Shown: piece by piece, positions 1-5,761 of the stretch
Position numbering within the stretch: the first letter of the stretch is position 1
Layout: every line of letters starts with the position of its first letter
Assembly (NCBI GenBank): GCA_002369025.1
Contig: DFDV01000117.1
Coordinates: forward strand, 1 to 9,432
From: Treponema sp. UBA3819
Lineage (GTDB): Bacteria > Spirochaetota > Spirochaetia > Treponematales > Treponemataceae
DNA: 9,432 bases
Direction of reading: 5' to 3'
Position numbers and translations under genes: made by a program
Notes under the pieces: generated by a model
The model's input: the letters and a program-made list of their open reading frames with translations, nothing else
Database searches by the model: none
Told to the model about the DNA's origin: nothing

Positions 1-297
1 TCGAACCTCTTGATCGCGGCAGACTGTACCGCCTATGCTTATGGTAATTTTCATAATGAATTGATCCGCAATCATACTACACTCATCGGATGCCCAAAAC
101 TGGATGAGGGCGACTATTCTGACAAGCTGACCGCCATTTTCCGGAACAACGATATTAAAAGCGTAACTGTCGTGCGCATGGAAGTGCCTTGTTGCGGCGG
201 CATCGTGCATGCTGTAAAAAAAGCGCTGCAAGCAAGCGGCAAATGGATTCCCTGGAGAGTCGTAACGATCTCGACAGATGGGAAAATATTGGATTAA
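1..297 (+). CDS. 4Fe-4S ferredoxin-type iron-sulfur protein, C-terminal fragment (5' end outside window)
   Basis: The frame is open from base 1 and ends at TAA 295-297, so only the last 98 residues are present. The tail reads AADCTAYAYGNFH, then GCPKLDEGDY, then VRMEVPCCGG, and ends VVTISTDGKILD. From memory these blocks match the C-terminal half of a two-cluster 4Fe-4S ferredoxin-like protein common in anaerobic Firmicutes and Deltaproteobacteria. The ferredoxin CxxCxxC motifs of that family lie in the missing N-terminal part. The retained cysteines (DC, GC, CC) may bind a further metal, but this is not established. It is probably a cytoplasmic redox protein. A strong terminator follows 51 bp later, so it is the last gene of its transcript, and the mobile element starts just after it. 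The apparent TTG start at base 10 is an artefact of the window edge. Confidence 0.8.
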   Translation, partial: SNLLIAADCTAYAYGNFHNELIRNHTTLIGCPKLDEGDYSDKLTAIFRNNDIKSVTVVRMEVPCCGGIVHAVKKALQASGKWIPWRVVTISTDGKILD

Positions 298-348
298 CGC
301 AAAGCCCTATCGATTGTTTTTCGACTCTGCGTCCTCTCATCGAAACAA

Positions 349-382
349 TAAAAGACCGCCGACAAAAGTCGACGGTCTTTTA
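349..382 (+). terminator. Rho-independent terminator after the iron-sulfur gene
   Basis: A 15-bp stem (349-363 with 368-382) has one C/A mismatch and an AAAA loop. The right arm ends in GGTCTTTT. The A-rich left arm also gives a U-tract on the other strand, so it may work in both directions. It would insulate the host gene from the inserted element. Confidence 0.85.
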
Positions 383-406
383 TGATGGTGCGGATGTTCT
401 TAACCA

Positions 407-413
407 ACCTAAA
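407..413. repeat. Left att core (direct repeat copy 1)
   Basis: ACCTAAA lies 3 bp outside the left inverted repeat and is repeated in the same orientation at 8031-8037. It is read as the crossover core of the left attachment site. The predicted empty site joins the bases up to 413 to the bases from 8038 on. Confidence 0.6.
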
Positions 414-416
414 GTA

Positions 417-436
417 CAGTTTACAAGGGACTACAC
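417..436. repeat. Left terminal inverted repeat
   Basis: The segment begins CAGTTTACAAGG and is complementary to 8011-8030 at 19 of 20 positions. It probably contains the recombinase half-site of the left element end. Just inside, TCTGAC (447-452) and GTCAGA (469-474) form a further small inverted repeat that straddles the recombinase stop codon. Confidence 0.68.
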
Positions 437-469
437 AGGGTAGGTATCTGACGGGAGGGGTGCCGCCAG

Positions 470-1981
470 TCAGATTTTCCATGTGATGTTCAAGCTGTCG
501 CTTGTGGCGGCTATGGTGGTGATCATCAAATCCACCACACGCCGCTTGTCATCAAAAGATACATTCTCCCAGGTATCGAGGTAGCCGGAAATCTGGCTGA
601 CCTGTTCCGGGCTGATGGCCTCCACAGTCAACTCCGCTATCCTTGCCAGAAGTTCCTGCTTGCGCCCGTCCAGTTCCGCTATCTTCACATTCACATAGGA
701 GAACAGGACATTGTTTGCCCCCGTCAGACTGTCCACCAGCTTTTCAATCTCGCTGTCTACATGGGCAAGTTCCACTTGCAGGGCGGTGATTTTCGGGTTT
801 GCCTTTGCCGCTTTCTTTTTTCCTGTCAGCGTCTTGTAGCTTGCCAGCTTCTTTACCATCTGCTGATAAACAACCGCTTCCAGTTCCGAAGTGATGATTT
901 TCCCACAGCCAGGACAGCTTTTATTGTCCAGCCGTTTCGTGCAGCGGAGATACTGTTTGCCGGAGGGATTGTAGATACTCATAAGAGCATACCCGCAATT
1001 CCCGCACTTGATTTTTCCTGCCAGCCATGTGTGGGTGGCTTTCCGGGCAGACTGGATTTTCATGTTGTTCATCAGCTTCTTGCGGCAGGTCAGCCAGGTG
1101 TCGGAGGGGACGATACCCTCATGGGGAGCCAGTACCAGCATTTGGTCTTTTAAGTCGTTTTTCTTGCTGGCCTTTACATCTCGCCCTTGATACAGATAGC
1201 AGCCGTTCATGCCCGTAAAATCGGCAACGTCATTGACAATGACTGTACCTTGACTTTTGAAAAATTCGTACACATCAAGGTCTGCCTGCACATAGACAGG
1301 ATTGCGTAACATCTGCGCCAGCGTGGGGCGTATCAGCTCTTTGCCATGGAACAAAATCCCCTGTTCGGCAAAGTACCGGGTAATGTCCCCGTAGGAAGTT
1401 GTGGGCTGGGCGTACATCTCAAACATCAGCCGGATATTGGCCGCTTCCTCCGGGTTTACCACCAGCTTCTTTGTGTTGATACCGTCCATCTTGATAGGCT
1501 CCGTATGGAAGCCGTAAGGGGCTTTCCCGCCCATCTTAAAGCCCCGCTGACTGCGGGAGTAGTAAGCGTCCGTTACCCGCTTCTGTATCGTTTCCCGTTC
1601 AAGCTGGGCGAACACGATACAGATATTCAGCATGGCCCGTCCCATCGGCGTGGAGGTATCAAACTTTTCCGTAGAGGACACAAACTCCACATTGTACTGC
1701 TGGAACAGCTCCATCATGTTGGCAAAGTCCAGAATGGAACGGCTGATACGGTCGAGCTTGTAAACCACGACCTTTGCAATCAAGCCCCGCTTGATGTCCC
1801 GCACCAGTTCTTGAAACTTCGGACGGTCTGTGTTCTTGCCGCTGTACCCTTTGTCTGTGTATTCCTTGCAGTTACCGCCTTTCAACTCGTATTTGCAAAA
1901 TTCAATCTGGCTTTCAATGGAAATGCTGTCCTTTTTGTCTACCGATTGTCTTGCATAGATTGCGTCTATCCGATTGTTCAT
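470..1981 (-). CDS. Large serine recombinase (element integrase/excisionase)
   Basis: This 503-residue site-specific recombinase should cut and rejoin the element ends through a 5'-phosphoserine linkage. The N-terminal resolvase domain (about 5-150) shows AIYARQS with catalytic Ser13 and Arg11, and YKLDRISRS around Arg78. A recombinase domain follows (about 155-300). Next is a zinc ribbon with Cys326, Cys329, Cys347 and Cys356 (or Cys359), then a coiled-coil-like stretch at about 400-465. The length fits the TnpX/TndX type of Tn4451- and Tn5397-like elements. ATG 1979-1981 is preceded by AAAAGGAG at good spacing. It has its own promoter inside a terminator hairpin (see 2011-2057). Its position at the element end and reading outward is typical. 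No frameshift or missing key residue is seen, so it is probably active. Confidence 0.95.
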   Translation of the reverse strand: MNNRIDAIYARQSVDKKDSISIESQIEFCKYELKGGNCKEYTDKGYSGKNTDRPKFQELVRDIKRGLIAKVVVYKLDRISRSILDFANMMELFQQYNVEFVSSTEKFDTSTPMGRAMLNICIVFAQLERETIQKRVTDAYYSRSQRGFKMGGKAPYGFHTEPIKMDGINTKKLVVNPEEAANIRLMFEMYAQPTTSYGDITRYFAEQGILFHGKELIRPTLAQMLRNPVYVQADLDVYEFFKSQGTVIVNDVADFTGMNGCYLYQGRDVKASKKNDLKDQMLVLAPHEGIVPSDTWLTCRKKLMNNMKIQSARKATHTWLAGKIKCGNCGYALMSIYNPSGKQYLRCTKRLDNKSCPGCGKIITSELEAVVYQQMVKKLASYKTLTGKKKAAKANPKITALQVELAHVDSEIEKLVDSLTGANNVLFSYVNVKIAELDGRKQELLARIAELTVEAISPEQVSQISGYLDTWENVSFDDKRRVVDLMITTIAATSDSLNITWKI

Positions 1982-2010
1982 ATTGTCGCTCCTTTTCTTA
2001 AAAAAGAAAC

Positions 2011-2048
2011 GGAGCTGCTGACAGTTCTATTATACCGCCAGCAGCCCC
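2011..2048 (-). terminator. Terminator between the mob transcript and the recombinase
   Basis: On the minus strand GGGGCTGCTG (2048-2039) pairs with CAGCAGCTCC (2020-2011), 10 bp with one G/U. It is followed by GTTTCTTTTTTA. This is a plausible Rho-independent terminator for readthrough from the mob gene. The left arm lies in the -35/-10 spacer of the recombinase promoter, so RNA started from that promoter would lack it. Confidence 0.65.
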
Positions 2049-2057
2049 GCAAATCAA
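2029..2057 (-). promoter_or_regulatory. Promoter of the recombinase gene
   Basis: On the minus strand a -35 TTGATT (2052-2057) and a perfect -10 TATAAT (2029-2034) are separated by exactly 17 bp. Transcription would begin about 2022, some 40 nt before the recombinase start. The hexamers overlap the hairpin at 2011-2048. Confidence 0.65.
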
Positions 2058-2075
2058 TGATGGGTTTGGAAAACC

Positions 2076-2288
2076 TTATGTCCCGGCTTCCTCACTCTCC
2101 CGCTTGTCGGCGTACTTGCGGAACACCTCATAAAGCTGCTGTTCCAGTTCCCGGCGTTTGGCTGCTTCCTGTTCCGGCGTGAACACCGGGGAGAGATTTT
2201 CCAGTGTGATTTCCTTTCCCTGAAAAGTCACGATTTCGATTTCCTTTTTGTATCTGATATTACTTATAAGATCACCTTTCCTTTCCAT
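2076..2288 (-). CDS. Small conserved-looking protein of unknown function, downstream of mobV
   Basis: The 70-residue frame has no recognised domain. The first part is rich in beta-type residues (IRYKKEIEIVTFQGKEITLENLSP). The rest is highly charged and probably helical (EQEAAKRRELEQQLYEVFRKYADKR). I recall similar small proteins between mob and recombinase genes in related elements, but know no function. It overlaps the 3' end of mobV by 17 bp, which suggests translational coupling. The only ATG (2286-2288) lacks a clear Shine-Dalgarno site. AAAGGTGATC lies just before an in-frame ATA codon, so the natural start may be ATA (7 codons in), or may have been ATG before a point change. Confidence 0.6.
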   Translation of the reverse strand: MERKGDLISNIRYKKEIEIVTFQGKEITLENLSPVFTPEQEAAKRRELEQQLYEVFRKYADKRESEEAGT

Positions 2289-3216
2289 GCTGCCGCTGTT
2301 GCCGTTTCAGTTCCGCTAAAATCTCCGGCGGGATACGGTCAACCAGCCGCCGCATATCGTCCAGTTCGCTTTTTAACTTCGCCCGTTCCATCGTGTCATT
2401 CATCTTGCCTTTTTCGCTGGCCTTTGCCCTGACTTCCAGCTTTTCATTTTCCGCTAACAAGTCATTGATTGTGACCTTGTATTTTTTCAGTTGCCCGGAG
2501 AAGTTCTCCATCTGCGGAAACCACTTTTTCAGCATGGAGAGGGCTTCCTCTTTCTTCTTTCCGGCGTTCAGCGGGGTAATGCCGGAGAGAACCGCTTCAA
2601 TGGCCCTCGCCTGTTTGGAGAGGTTGACCGCCTGTTTGAACAGCCGGGTGGGGATATGCTTCCGGCCCGTCTTGCTGGCGCTCTCCCCACGCTCCAGGTC
2701 GGGGTACTTCTCCACCATACAGGCGTGAAAATCGTCCTGCCACTTCGTCAGATTGGCCCGGTTGCCGATGATCTCTTTGGCGCACAGGCGGTTGTCCTTT
2801 GTCAGCGGCACAAAAACCAAGTGTAGATGGGGCGTTTTTTCATCTATGTGTACCACCGCCGACACGATGTTCTCCCGGCCCACCCGGTCAATGAGGAAGT
2901 CCGCCGCCCTCTGGAAGTAGGCCGCTATCTCCTTTGGGGACTTTCCCTTGAAGAACTCCGGGCTGGCGGTAATCAGCGTATCGACAAAACGGGTGCTGTC
3001 TTTTCGAGTGCGGCATCCGGCCTGCTCAATGCGGCTCTGGATGAAGTGATAATAGCGGCCCTCCGGCTTGACGATGTGGAAATTGTACTTGCTCCGGCTG
3101 GTGTCAATGTCCGGGTTGCTGGCGTACTGCTCCTTTTTCCGTTCATGGTGGGCTTCCAGCGGCCTTGCCGGGTGGCCCTTATGCTTCTCAAATCGCAGAA
3201 TTGCGTGTTGTGCCAT
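2272..3216 (-). CDS. MobV-family relaxase (mobilization protein)
   Basis: This 314-residue protein resembles pMV158 MobM and Tn4451 TnpZ. It should nick the element at oriT and pilot the single strand to a helper conjugation pore. The MobV motifs are in order: His24-Glu-Arg (HHER); NPDIDTSRSKYNFHI at 34-48; TRKDS at 70-74; and the metal-binding motif III HIDEKTPHLH at 123-132. The C-terminal part (about 225-314) is charged and coiled-coil-like, with repeated Lys/Glu heptads, as in other MobV proteins that bind DNA or dimerise there. Shorter than MobM (494 residues), it still keeps the whole catalytic domain. ATG 3214-3216 has AAAGGAG 5 bp upstream. No pMV158-like nick sequence is seen directly upstream of the gene. 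The candidate oriT is 4.7 kb away, near the right end of the element. Confidence 0.94.
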   Translation of the reverse strand: MAQHAILRFEKHKGHPARPLEAHHERKKEQYASNPDIDTSRSKYNFHIVKPEGRYYHFIQSRIEQAGCRTRKDSTRFVDTLITASPEFFKGKSPKEIAAYFQRAADFLIDRVGRENIVSAVVHIDEKTPHLHLVFVPLTKDNRLCAKEIIGNRANLTKWQDDFHACMVEKYPDLERGESASKTGRKHIPTRLFKQAVNLSKQARAIEAVLSGITPLNAGKKKEEALSMLKKWFPQMENFSGQLKKYKVTINDLLAENEKLEVRAKASEKGKMNDTMERAKLKSELDDMRRLVDRIPPEILAELKRQQRQHGKER

Positions 3217-3230
3217 TGAACTCCTTTCCC

Positions 3231-3294
3231 CATTCCATTCCTTTCCGGCGGGTTTTCCCGCCGAAAATATCTCTGATAGGATTGGAATGGAATG
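3231..3294 (-). repeat. Nested inverted repeat in the mobV leader
   Basis: CATTCCATTCC (3231-3241) is the perfect complement of 3284-3294. Between them is a 6-bp GC-rich hairpin, GGCGGG TTTT CCCGCC (3247-3262). On the minus strand the inner end of the outer repeat lies 4-5 nt from the mobV Shine-Dalgarno site, so the fold could influence mob translation or be bound by a regulator. Confidence 0.55.
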
Positions 3295-3339
3295 AATGTA
3301 AATAGATGGTTTTAATCTCTGTATTTCTATATACCGTCA

Positions 3340-3374
3340 GATTTCCGTACTTCAAGAGGATTGATTTTCGTACT
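3340..3374 (-). repeat. Two iteron-like direct repeats at the 3' end of repA
   Basis: On the minus strand AGTACGAAAATC (3374-3363) and AGTACGGAAATC (3351-3340) are direct repeats 23 bp apart. A diverged GTACTTGGC-type copy lies just before. RepA_N plasmids are known to carry their origin iterons inside the rep gene, so this may be a replication origin. Two copies are few, and function is inference. Confidence 0.45.
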
Positions 3375-3389
3375 CGCCAAGTACGGTTT

Positions 3390-3785
3390 TCAGCCCTCCG
3401 GCGTACCATAACCGGATTTCTTGAAGTCGGTGTTTGGAACCGCTTCATAGGATTTCGGGTAAATGCGGTTGGGTTTTCCACAGCCCTGTTTCTGGATTTC
3501 CACCAGCCCCGCATACTGCAACTCCCGCAGGGTGTTGACCGCTTTCTGCCGCCCGCAGCGGAGCAAAGCGACCACCTCGCAGATGGGGTAGTACAGGTAG
3601 ACCCGCCCGTACTCGTCCGCCCAGCCGTTCTTCCGGGACAACTCCGCCCGGCGCAGGACAAAGGCATACAGCACCTTCGCTTCGTTGCTCAAGGGCTGGA
3701 ATGTGGGTGCTTCAAAAAGGAAATTGGGGAGCCGGGTGAAACTGAACGCCTTTTCCGGCTGGTGAATATAAATCGTGTTTGTCAT
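3390..3785 (-). CDS. RepA_N-family replication initiator, N-terminal domain only
   Basis: The 131-residue protein matches the N-terminal domain of RepA_N (replication initiator protein A). It has FTRLPNFLFEAPTFQPLSNE followed by a winged-helix-like segment with LRCGRQKAVNTLRELQYAGLVE and IYPKSYE near the end. This domain binds origin iterons and resembles DnaD. Many relatives continue for another 100-200 residues. Here a TGA (3390-3392) ends the frame directly before the iteron-like repeats. After the stop the same frame still reads LASTKINPLEVRKSDGI, similar from memory to the repeat-rich linker of longer relatives, so the gene may be truncated. ATG 3783-3785 lacks an obvious Shine-Dalgarno site and sits below a structured leader. 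It may support replication of the excised circle. Confidence 0.8.
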   Translation of the reverse strand: MTNTIYIHQPEKAFSFTRLPNFLFEAPTFQPLSNEAKVLYAFVLRRAELSRKNGWADEYGRVYLYYPICEVVALLRCGRQKAVNTLRELQYAGLVEIQKQGCGKPNRIYPKSYEAVPNTDFKKSGYGTPEG

Positions 3786-3794
3786 AGCGTGTTT

Positions 3795-3909
3795 TGTGGA
3801 CGGTTAGAGGCCCGTTTTCCGGGGCGAATGATAAATGATACCAGCCGCCCCGGTTGAGGGCTTGCGGAGCCTTGCAAATCAAGGCTTTTCCCGCTCTTAA
3901 CTGTCCACA
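3795..3909. other. Structured leader between the VLP gene and repA (possible three-way junction)
   Basis: Outer arms TGTGGACGGTTA (3795-3806) and TAACTGTCCACA (3898-3909) pair over 12 positions with one G/T wobble. Inside are two independent hairpins: CCGGGGCG with CGCCCCGG (3819-3826, 3846-3853), and AGCCTTG with CAAGGCT around a 5-nt loop (3868-3886). The outer right arm contains the VLP stop codon. A structure at this place could control repA expression or serve as an antisense target. No function is shown. Confidence 0.55.
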
Positions 3910-4310
3910 GCAGACCTCCTTTTCCGTTCACTTTCTGTTTTCTGCCGCCTGTGAACTCTGGCGGCGCAGTCCGGGCAGTATTTGCCCCGGTTGGACTTCG
4001 GGACGAACACACCGCCGCACTCCGCACAGCGTTTCAAGTCCCTGTCCCGGTAAATCTCCGCTTCCAGCGTCCTGTCCAGCGGCAAGACCGCCCAGCGGAA
4101 CCACTTGCAGCAGACGGAGAACGAAATCATCTGCGGACAGGCGCAGGTGTCGCCATCGTCCAGCGCAAGGCAGTTTCCGTCCTCGCAGTTGCAGCACTCC
4201 CGGCGTATCAGGCCGCTGGCTCGTCTCTTCTGGGGCGGGGTTATGCGGTAGGGGGAGCCGTCCGGCCTGTGTTCCAGCGGCGGCAGGTGTTGATAGGGTC
4301 TTTTGCTCAT
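3897..4310 (-). CDS. Cysteine-rich VLP domain protein
   Basis: This 137-residue basic protein belongs to the cysteine-rich VLP family often found in Firmicute conjugative and mobilizable elements; its biochemical role is unknown. It has 12 cysteines (39, 40, 42, 47, 56, 58, 67, 68, 95, 98, 112, 115). The first eight lie in RECCNCEDGNC, DTCACPQ and VCCKWFRWAVLPLD, which holds the VLP tripeptide at 75-77. The last four form a CxxC...CxxC zinc ribbon in the segment KRCAECGGVF to YCPDCAA. The C-terminal tail (VHRRQKTESERKRRS) is strongly basic and could contact nucleic acid. ATG 4308-4310 follows GGAGGGACGC. It is the first gene of the minus-strand replication and mobilization cluster, 111 bp upstream of repA. 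Confidence 0.88.
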   Translation of the reverse strand: MSKRPYQHLPPLEHRPDGSPYRITPPQKRRASGLIRRECCNCEDGNCLALDDGDTCACPQMISFSVCCKWFRWAVLPLDRTLEAEIYRDRDLKRCAECGGVFVPKSNRGKYCPDCAARVHRRQKTESERKRRSAVDS

Positions 4311-4444
4311 GCGTCCCTCCGTTTTCTTTGGCGTGTTCTGTTTCCAAGGTGCTTGTCCATCGATGAACTATCCCAAGTCTACACCTTTTTGACCGCCTGT
4401 GCCGTATATCCAAGAGGTAGGAAATCAGCCTGAAAAACTCCCTA

Positions 4445-4473
4445 TTTCCACGCTCTCGGATTTGTGATATAAT
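4445..4473 (+). promoter_or_regulatory. Promoter of the AT-rich small gene
   Basis: TTTCCA (4445-4450) and a perfect TATAAT (4468-4473) are spaced by 17 bp. TGA directly before the -10 makes it an extended -10. It lies 65 bp upstream of the ATG at 4539 and points away from the minus-strand cluster. Confidence 0.65.
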
Positions 4474-4538
4474 CAAAAAAAGATAAAAGACAAATTCAGG
4501 TTTCTGGTCTTCTTGCACAAAATAAAGGAGGAGCTATT

Positions 4539-4802
4539 ATGCAAATTGTTTATATTCCAAGCGAATCAATGTCTGTTCAAGGTAAAAAAGATGAAATCTA
4601 TAAAAGATATGGGAAAGACTGGAATATTAGAGAACAGGGAGGAGGTAACGGAAATTGGTTGTTGACCAGAAAAAGTGATGTGCTTGTAGATGGAAAAAGT
4701 TATCGTACTTTTGTACTTGAACACTACGGTAAATCCAAGCTGACAGCGAAGCTTGTTGATAAATTTCGTGAAGATGTAGCAAATGGTAAAATAAAACTGT
4801 AA
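4539..4802 (+). CDS. AT-rich small protein of unknown function
   Basis: I do not recognise this 87-residue protein. It begins MQIVYIPSES, has a Gly-rich QGGGNGNW stretch in the middle, a TRKSDVLVDGKSYRTF segment and a basic C-terminal half ending NGKIKL. It looks like a small soluble alpha/beta protein without membrane segments or cysteines. Expression signals are complete: an extended -10 promoter, a strong AAAGGAGGAG 5 bp before the ATG, and a hairpin after the stop. Codon use (AGA, TTA, AAA) and base composition are clearly more AT-rich than the GC-rich genes on both sides, which suggests separate acquisition. Its place between the divergent mob cluster and the XRE regulator would suit an accessory control, toxin/antitoxin or anti-defence gene, but nothing in the sequence decides this. 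Confidence 0.7.
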   Translation: MQIVYIPSESMSVQGKKDEIYKRYGKDWNIREQGGGNGNWLLTRKSDVLVDGKSYRTFVLEHYGKSKLTAKLVDKFREDVANGKIKL

Positions 4803-4810
4803 ATGCCTAT

Positions 4811-4855
4811 GCCGTTATGCTATGAGCATAGTACATAGCATAACGGCTTCTCTTT
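4811..4855 (+). terminator. Terminator after the AT-rich gene, with alternative fold
   Basis: GCCGTTATGCTATG (4811-4824) pairs perfectly with 4834-4847, a 14-bp stem with a 9-nt loop, followed by TTCTCTTTC. An alternative hairpin, TATGCT ATG AGCATA (4816-4830), excludes the long one. The weak T-tract leaves some doubt. The hairpin ends 20 bp before the Shine-Dalgarno site of the XRE gene. Confidence 0.65.
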
Positions 4856-4880
4856 CGTTGAGCTAGCAAGGAGGGTGAAT

Positions 4881-5681
4881 ATGTCTTTATCCATACAAGA
4901 GCGATTAAAAGACCTACGTGTGGAGCGTGGCTTGACGCTGGGGCAGCTTGCGGAGCAGACCGGGCTTTCCAAGTCTGCGCTGGGCAGTTACGAAACGGAA
5001 GACTTCAAGGACATCAGCCACTATGCCCTTATCCGGCTGGCGAAGTTTTACGGTGTGACCGCTGATTATCTGCTGGGGCTGTCTGAAATGAAAAATCACC
5101 CAAACGCCGATCTTGCAGACCTGCGTTTGAGTGATGAAATGATTGACCTGCTGAAAAGCGGGAGGATAGACAATACCCTGCTGTGTGAGCTGGCGGCGCA
5201 CCCGGATTTCCCCCGGCTGATGGCTGACCTTGAAATCTATGTGAACGGAACGGCACTGAAACAGGCGCAGGGTGCAAACGCCATAGTGGACACGATGAGC
5301 GCAACTGTTATAAAAAAGCATAATCCTGGCATGAGTGATACGCAGTTAAGACAGCTTATCACCGCCCATATTGATGAGGACGAGTTTTGCCGCTATGTGA
5401 TACAACGGGACATAAACGGGATTGCCCTTGCTCTGCGGGAAACACACAAGGACGATTTTTTCAGCGTCCCAGAGGATAACCCGCTAAAAGAAATGCTGGA
5501 AACTGCTGGTGAAATCGTCAGCCAGGACAGCGACACGGAACAAGCGTACTTGGCGTTTATCTGCAAACGGCTCAAGCTGAATTTTAGGAAGCTGTCAGTA
5601 GAAGAACGGAAGTGGCTGAAAAAGATTGCGGAAAAATCCGACTTGCTGAAGAATCCAAAACCGCAGAGAGGACGAAGATAA
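4881..5681 (+). CDS. XRE-family helix-turn-helix regulator with long C-terminal domain
   Basis: This 266-residue protein has an N-terminal HTH_3/XRE domain (about 5-65). The recognition region reads LTLGQLAEQTGLSKSALGSYE, and YALIRLAKFYGVTADYLLGL closes the domain. About 200 residues follow that I do not recognise, mostly helical and acidic, ending in a basic KNPKPQRGRR tail. It is probably a DNA-binding repressor or switch for element genes, by analogy to regulators of integrative elements; its target sites are not evident. The ATG at 4881 is chosen over the GTG at 4875 because AAGGAGG (4868-4874) is 6 bp from the ATG but touches the GTG. It converges on the efflux gene, with a shared terminator between them. 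Confidence 0.88.
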   Translation: MSLSIQERLKDLRVERGLTLGQLAEQTGLSKSALGSYETEDFKDISHYALIRLAKFYGVTADYLLGLSEMKNHPNADLADLRLSDEMIDLLKSGRIDNTLLCELAAHPDFPRLMADLEIYVNGTALKQAQGANAIVDTMSATVIKKHNPGMSDTQLRQLITAHIDEDEFCRYVIQRDINGIALALRETHKDDFFSVPEDNPLKEMLETAGEIVSQDSDTEQAYLAFICKRLKLNFRKLSVEERKWLKKIAEKSDLLKNPKPQRGRR

Positions 5682-5733
5682 AAAATGCCTGAACGGCGGT
5701 TCTGGTTTTTCAGAACCACCATCCAGGCATTTT
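5682..5733. terminator. Bidirectional terminator between the XRE gene and the efflux gene
   Basis: AAAATGCCTG (5682-5691) pairs with CAGGCATTTT (5724-5733). Inside, GGTTCTG (5698-5704) pairs with CAGAACC (5711-5717) around GTTTTT. A/T-rich ends on both sides give U-tracts in both directions. The position between convergent genes fits. Confidence 0.85.
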
Positions 5734-5761
5734 GTTTAGTAATAGAAAAAGGTGCAGTTGA

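Noticed and set aside
447..474. Inverted repeat TCTGAC/GTCAGA at the recombinase stop codon as terminator
   Set aside because: The stem is only 6 bp with a large loop and has no T-tract in the direction of the recombinase transcript.
1346..2182. 278-codon plus-strand frame opposite the recombinase
   Set aside because: It is antisense to a clear serine recombinase, has no family signature and no ribosome site.
3188..3667. 159-codon frame overlapping repA and the mobV start
   Set aside because: The N-terminal part is a shadow of repA. Only the short stretch after 3400 resembles RepA linker sequence, which is discussed as a truncation finding, not as a gene.
4346..4390. Possible plus-strand terminator AAGGTGCTTG...CAAG...CACCTTTTT
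   Set aside because: The stem is interrupted and there is no upstream plus-strand gene to terminate.
3928..4518. 196-codon minus-strand frame around the VLP gene
   Set aside because: It overlaps the cysteine-rich VLP gene in another frame and matches no family; the VLP frame carries the conserved motifs.
4875..4880. GTG start for the XRE regulator
   Set aside because: It touches the Shine-Dalgarno sequence, leaving no spacing; the ATG six bases later is correctly spaced.
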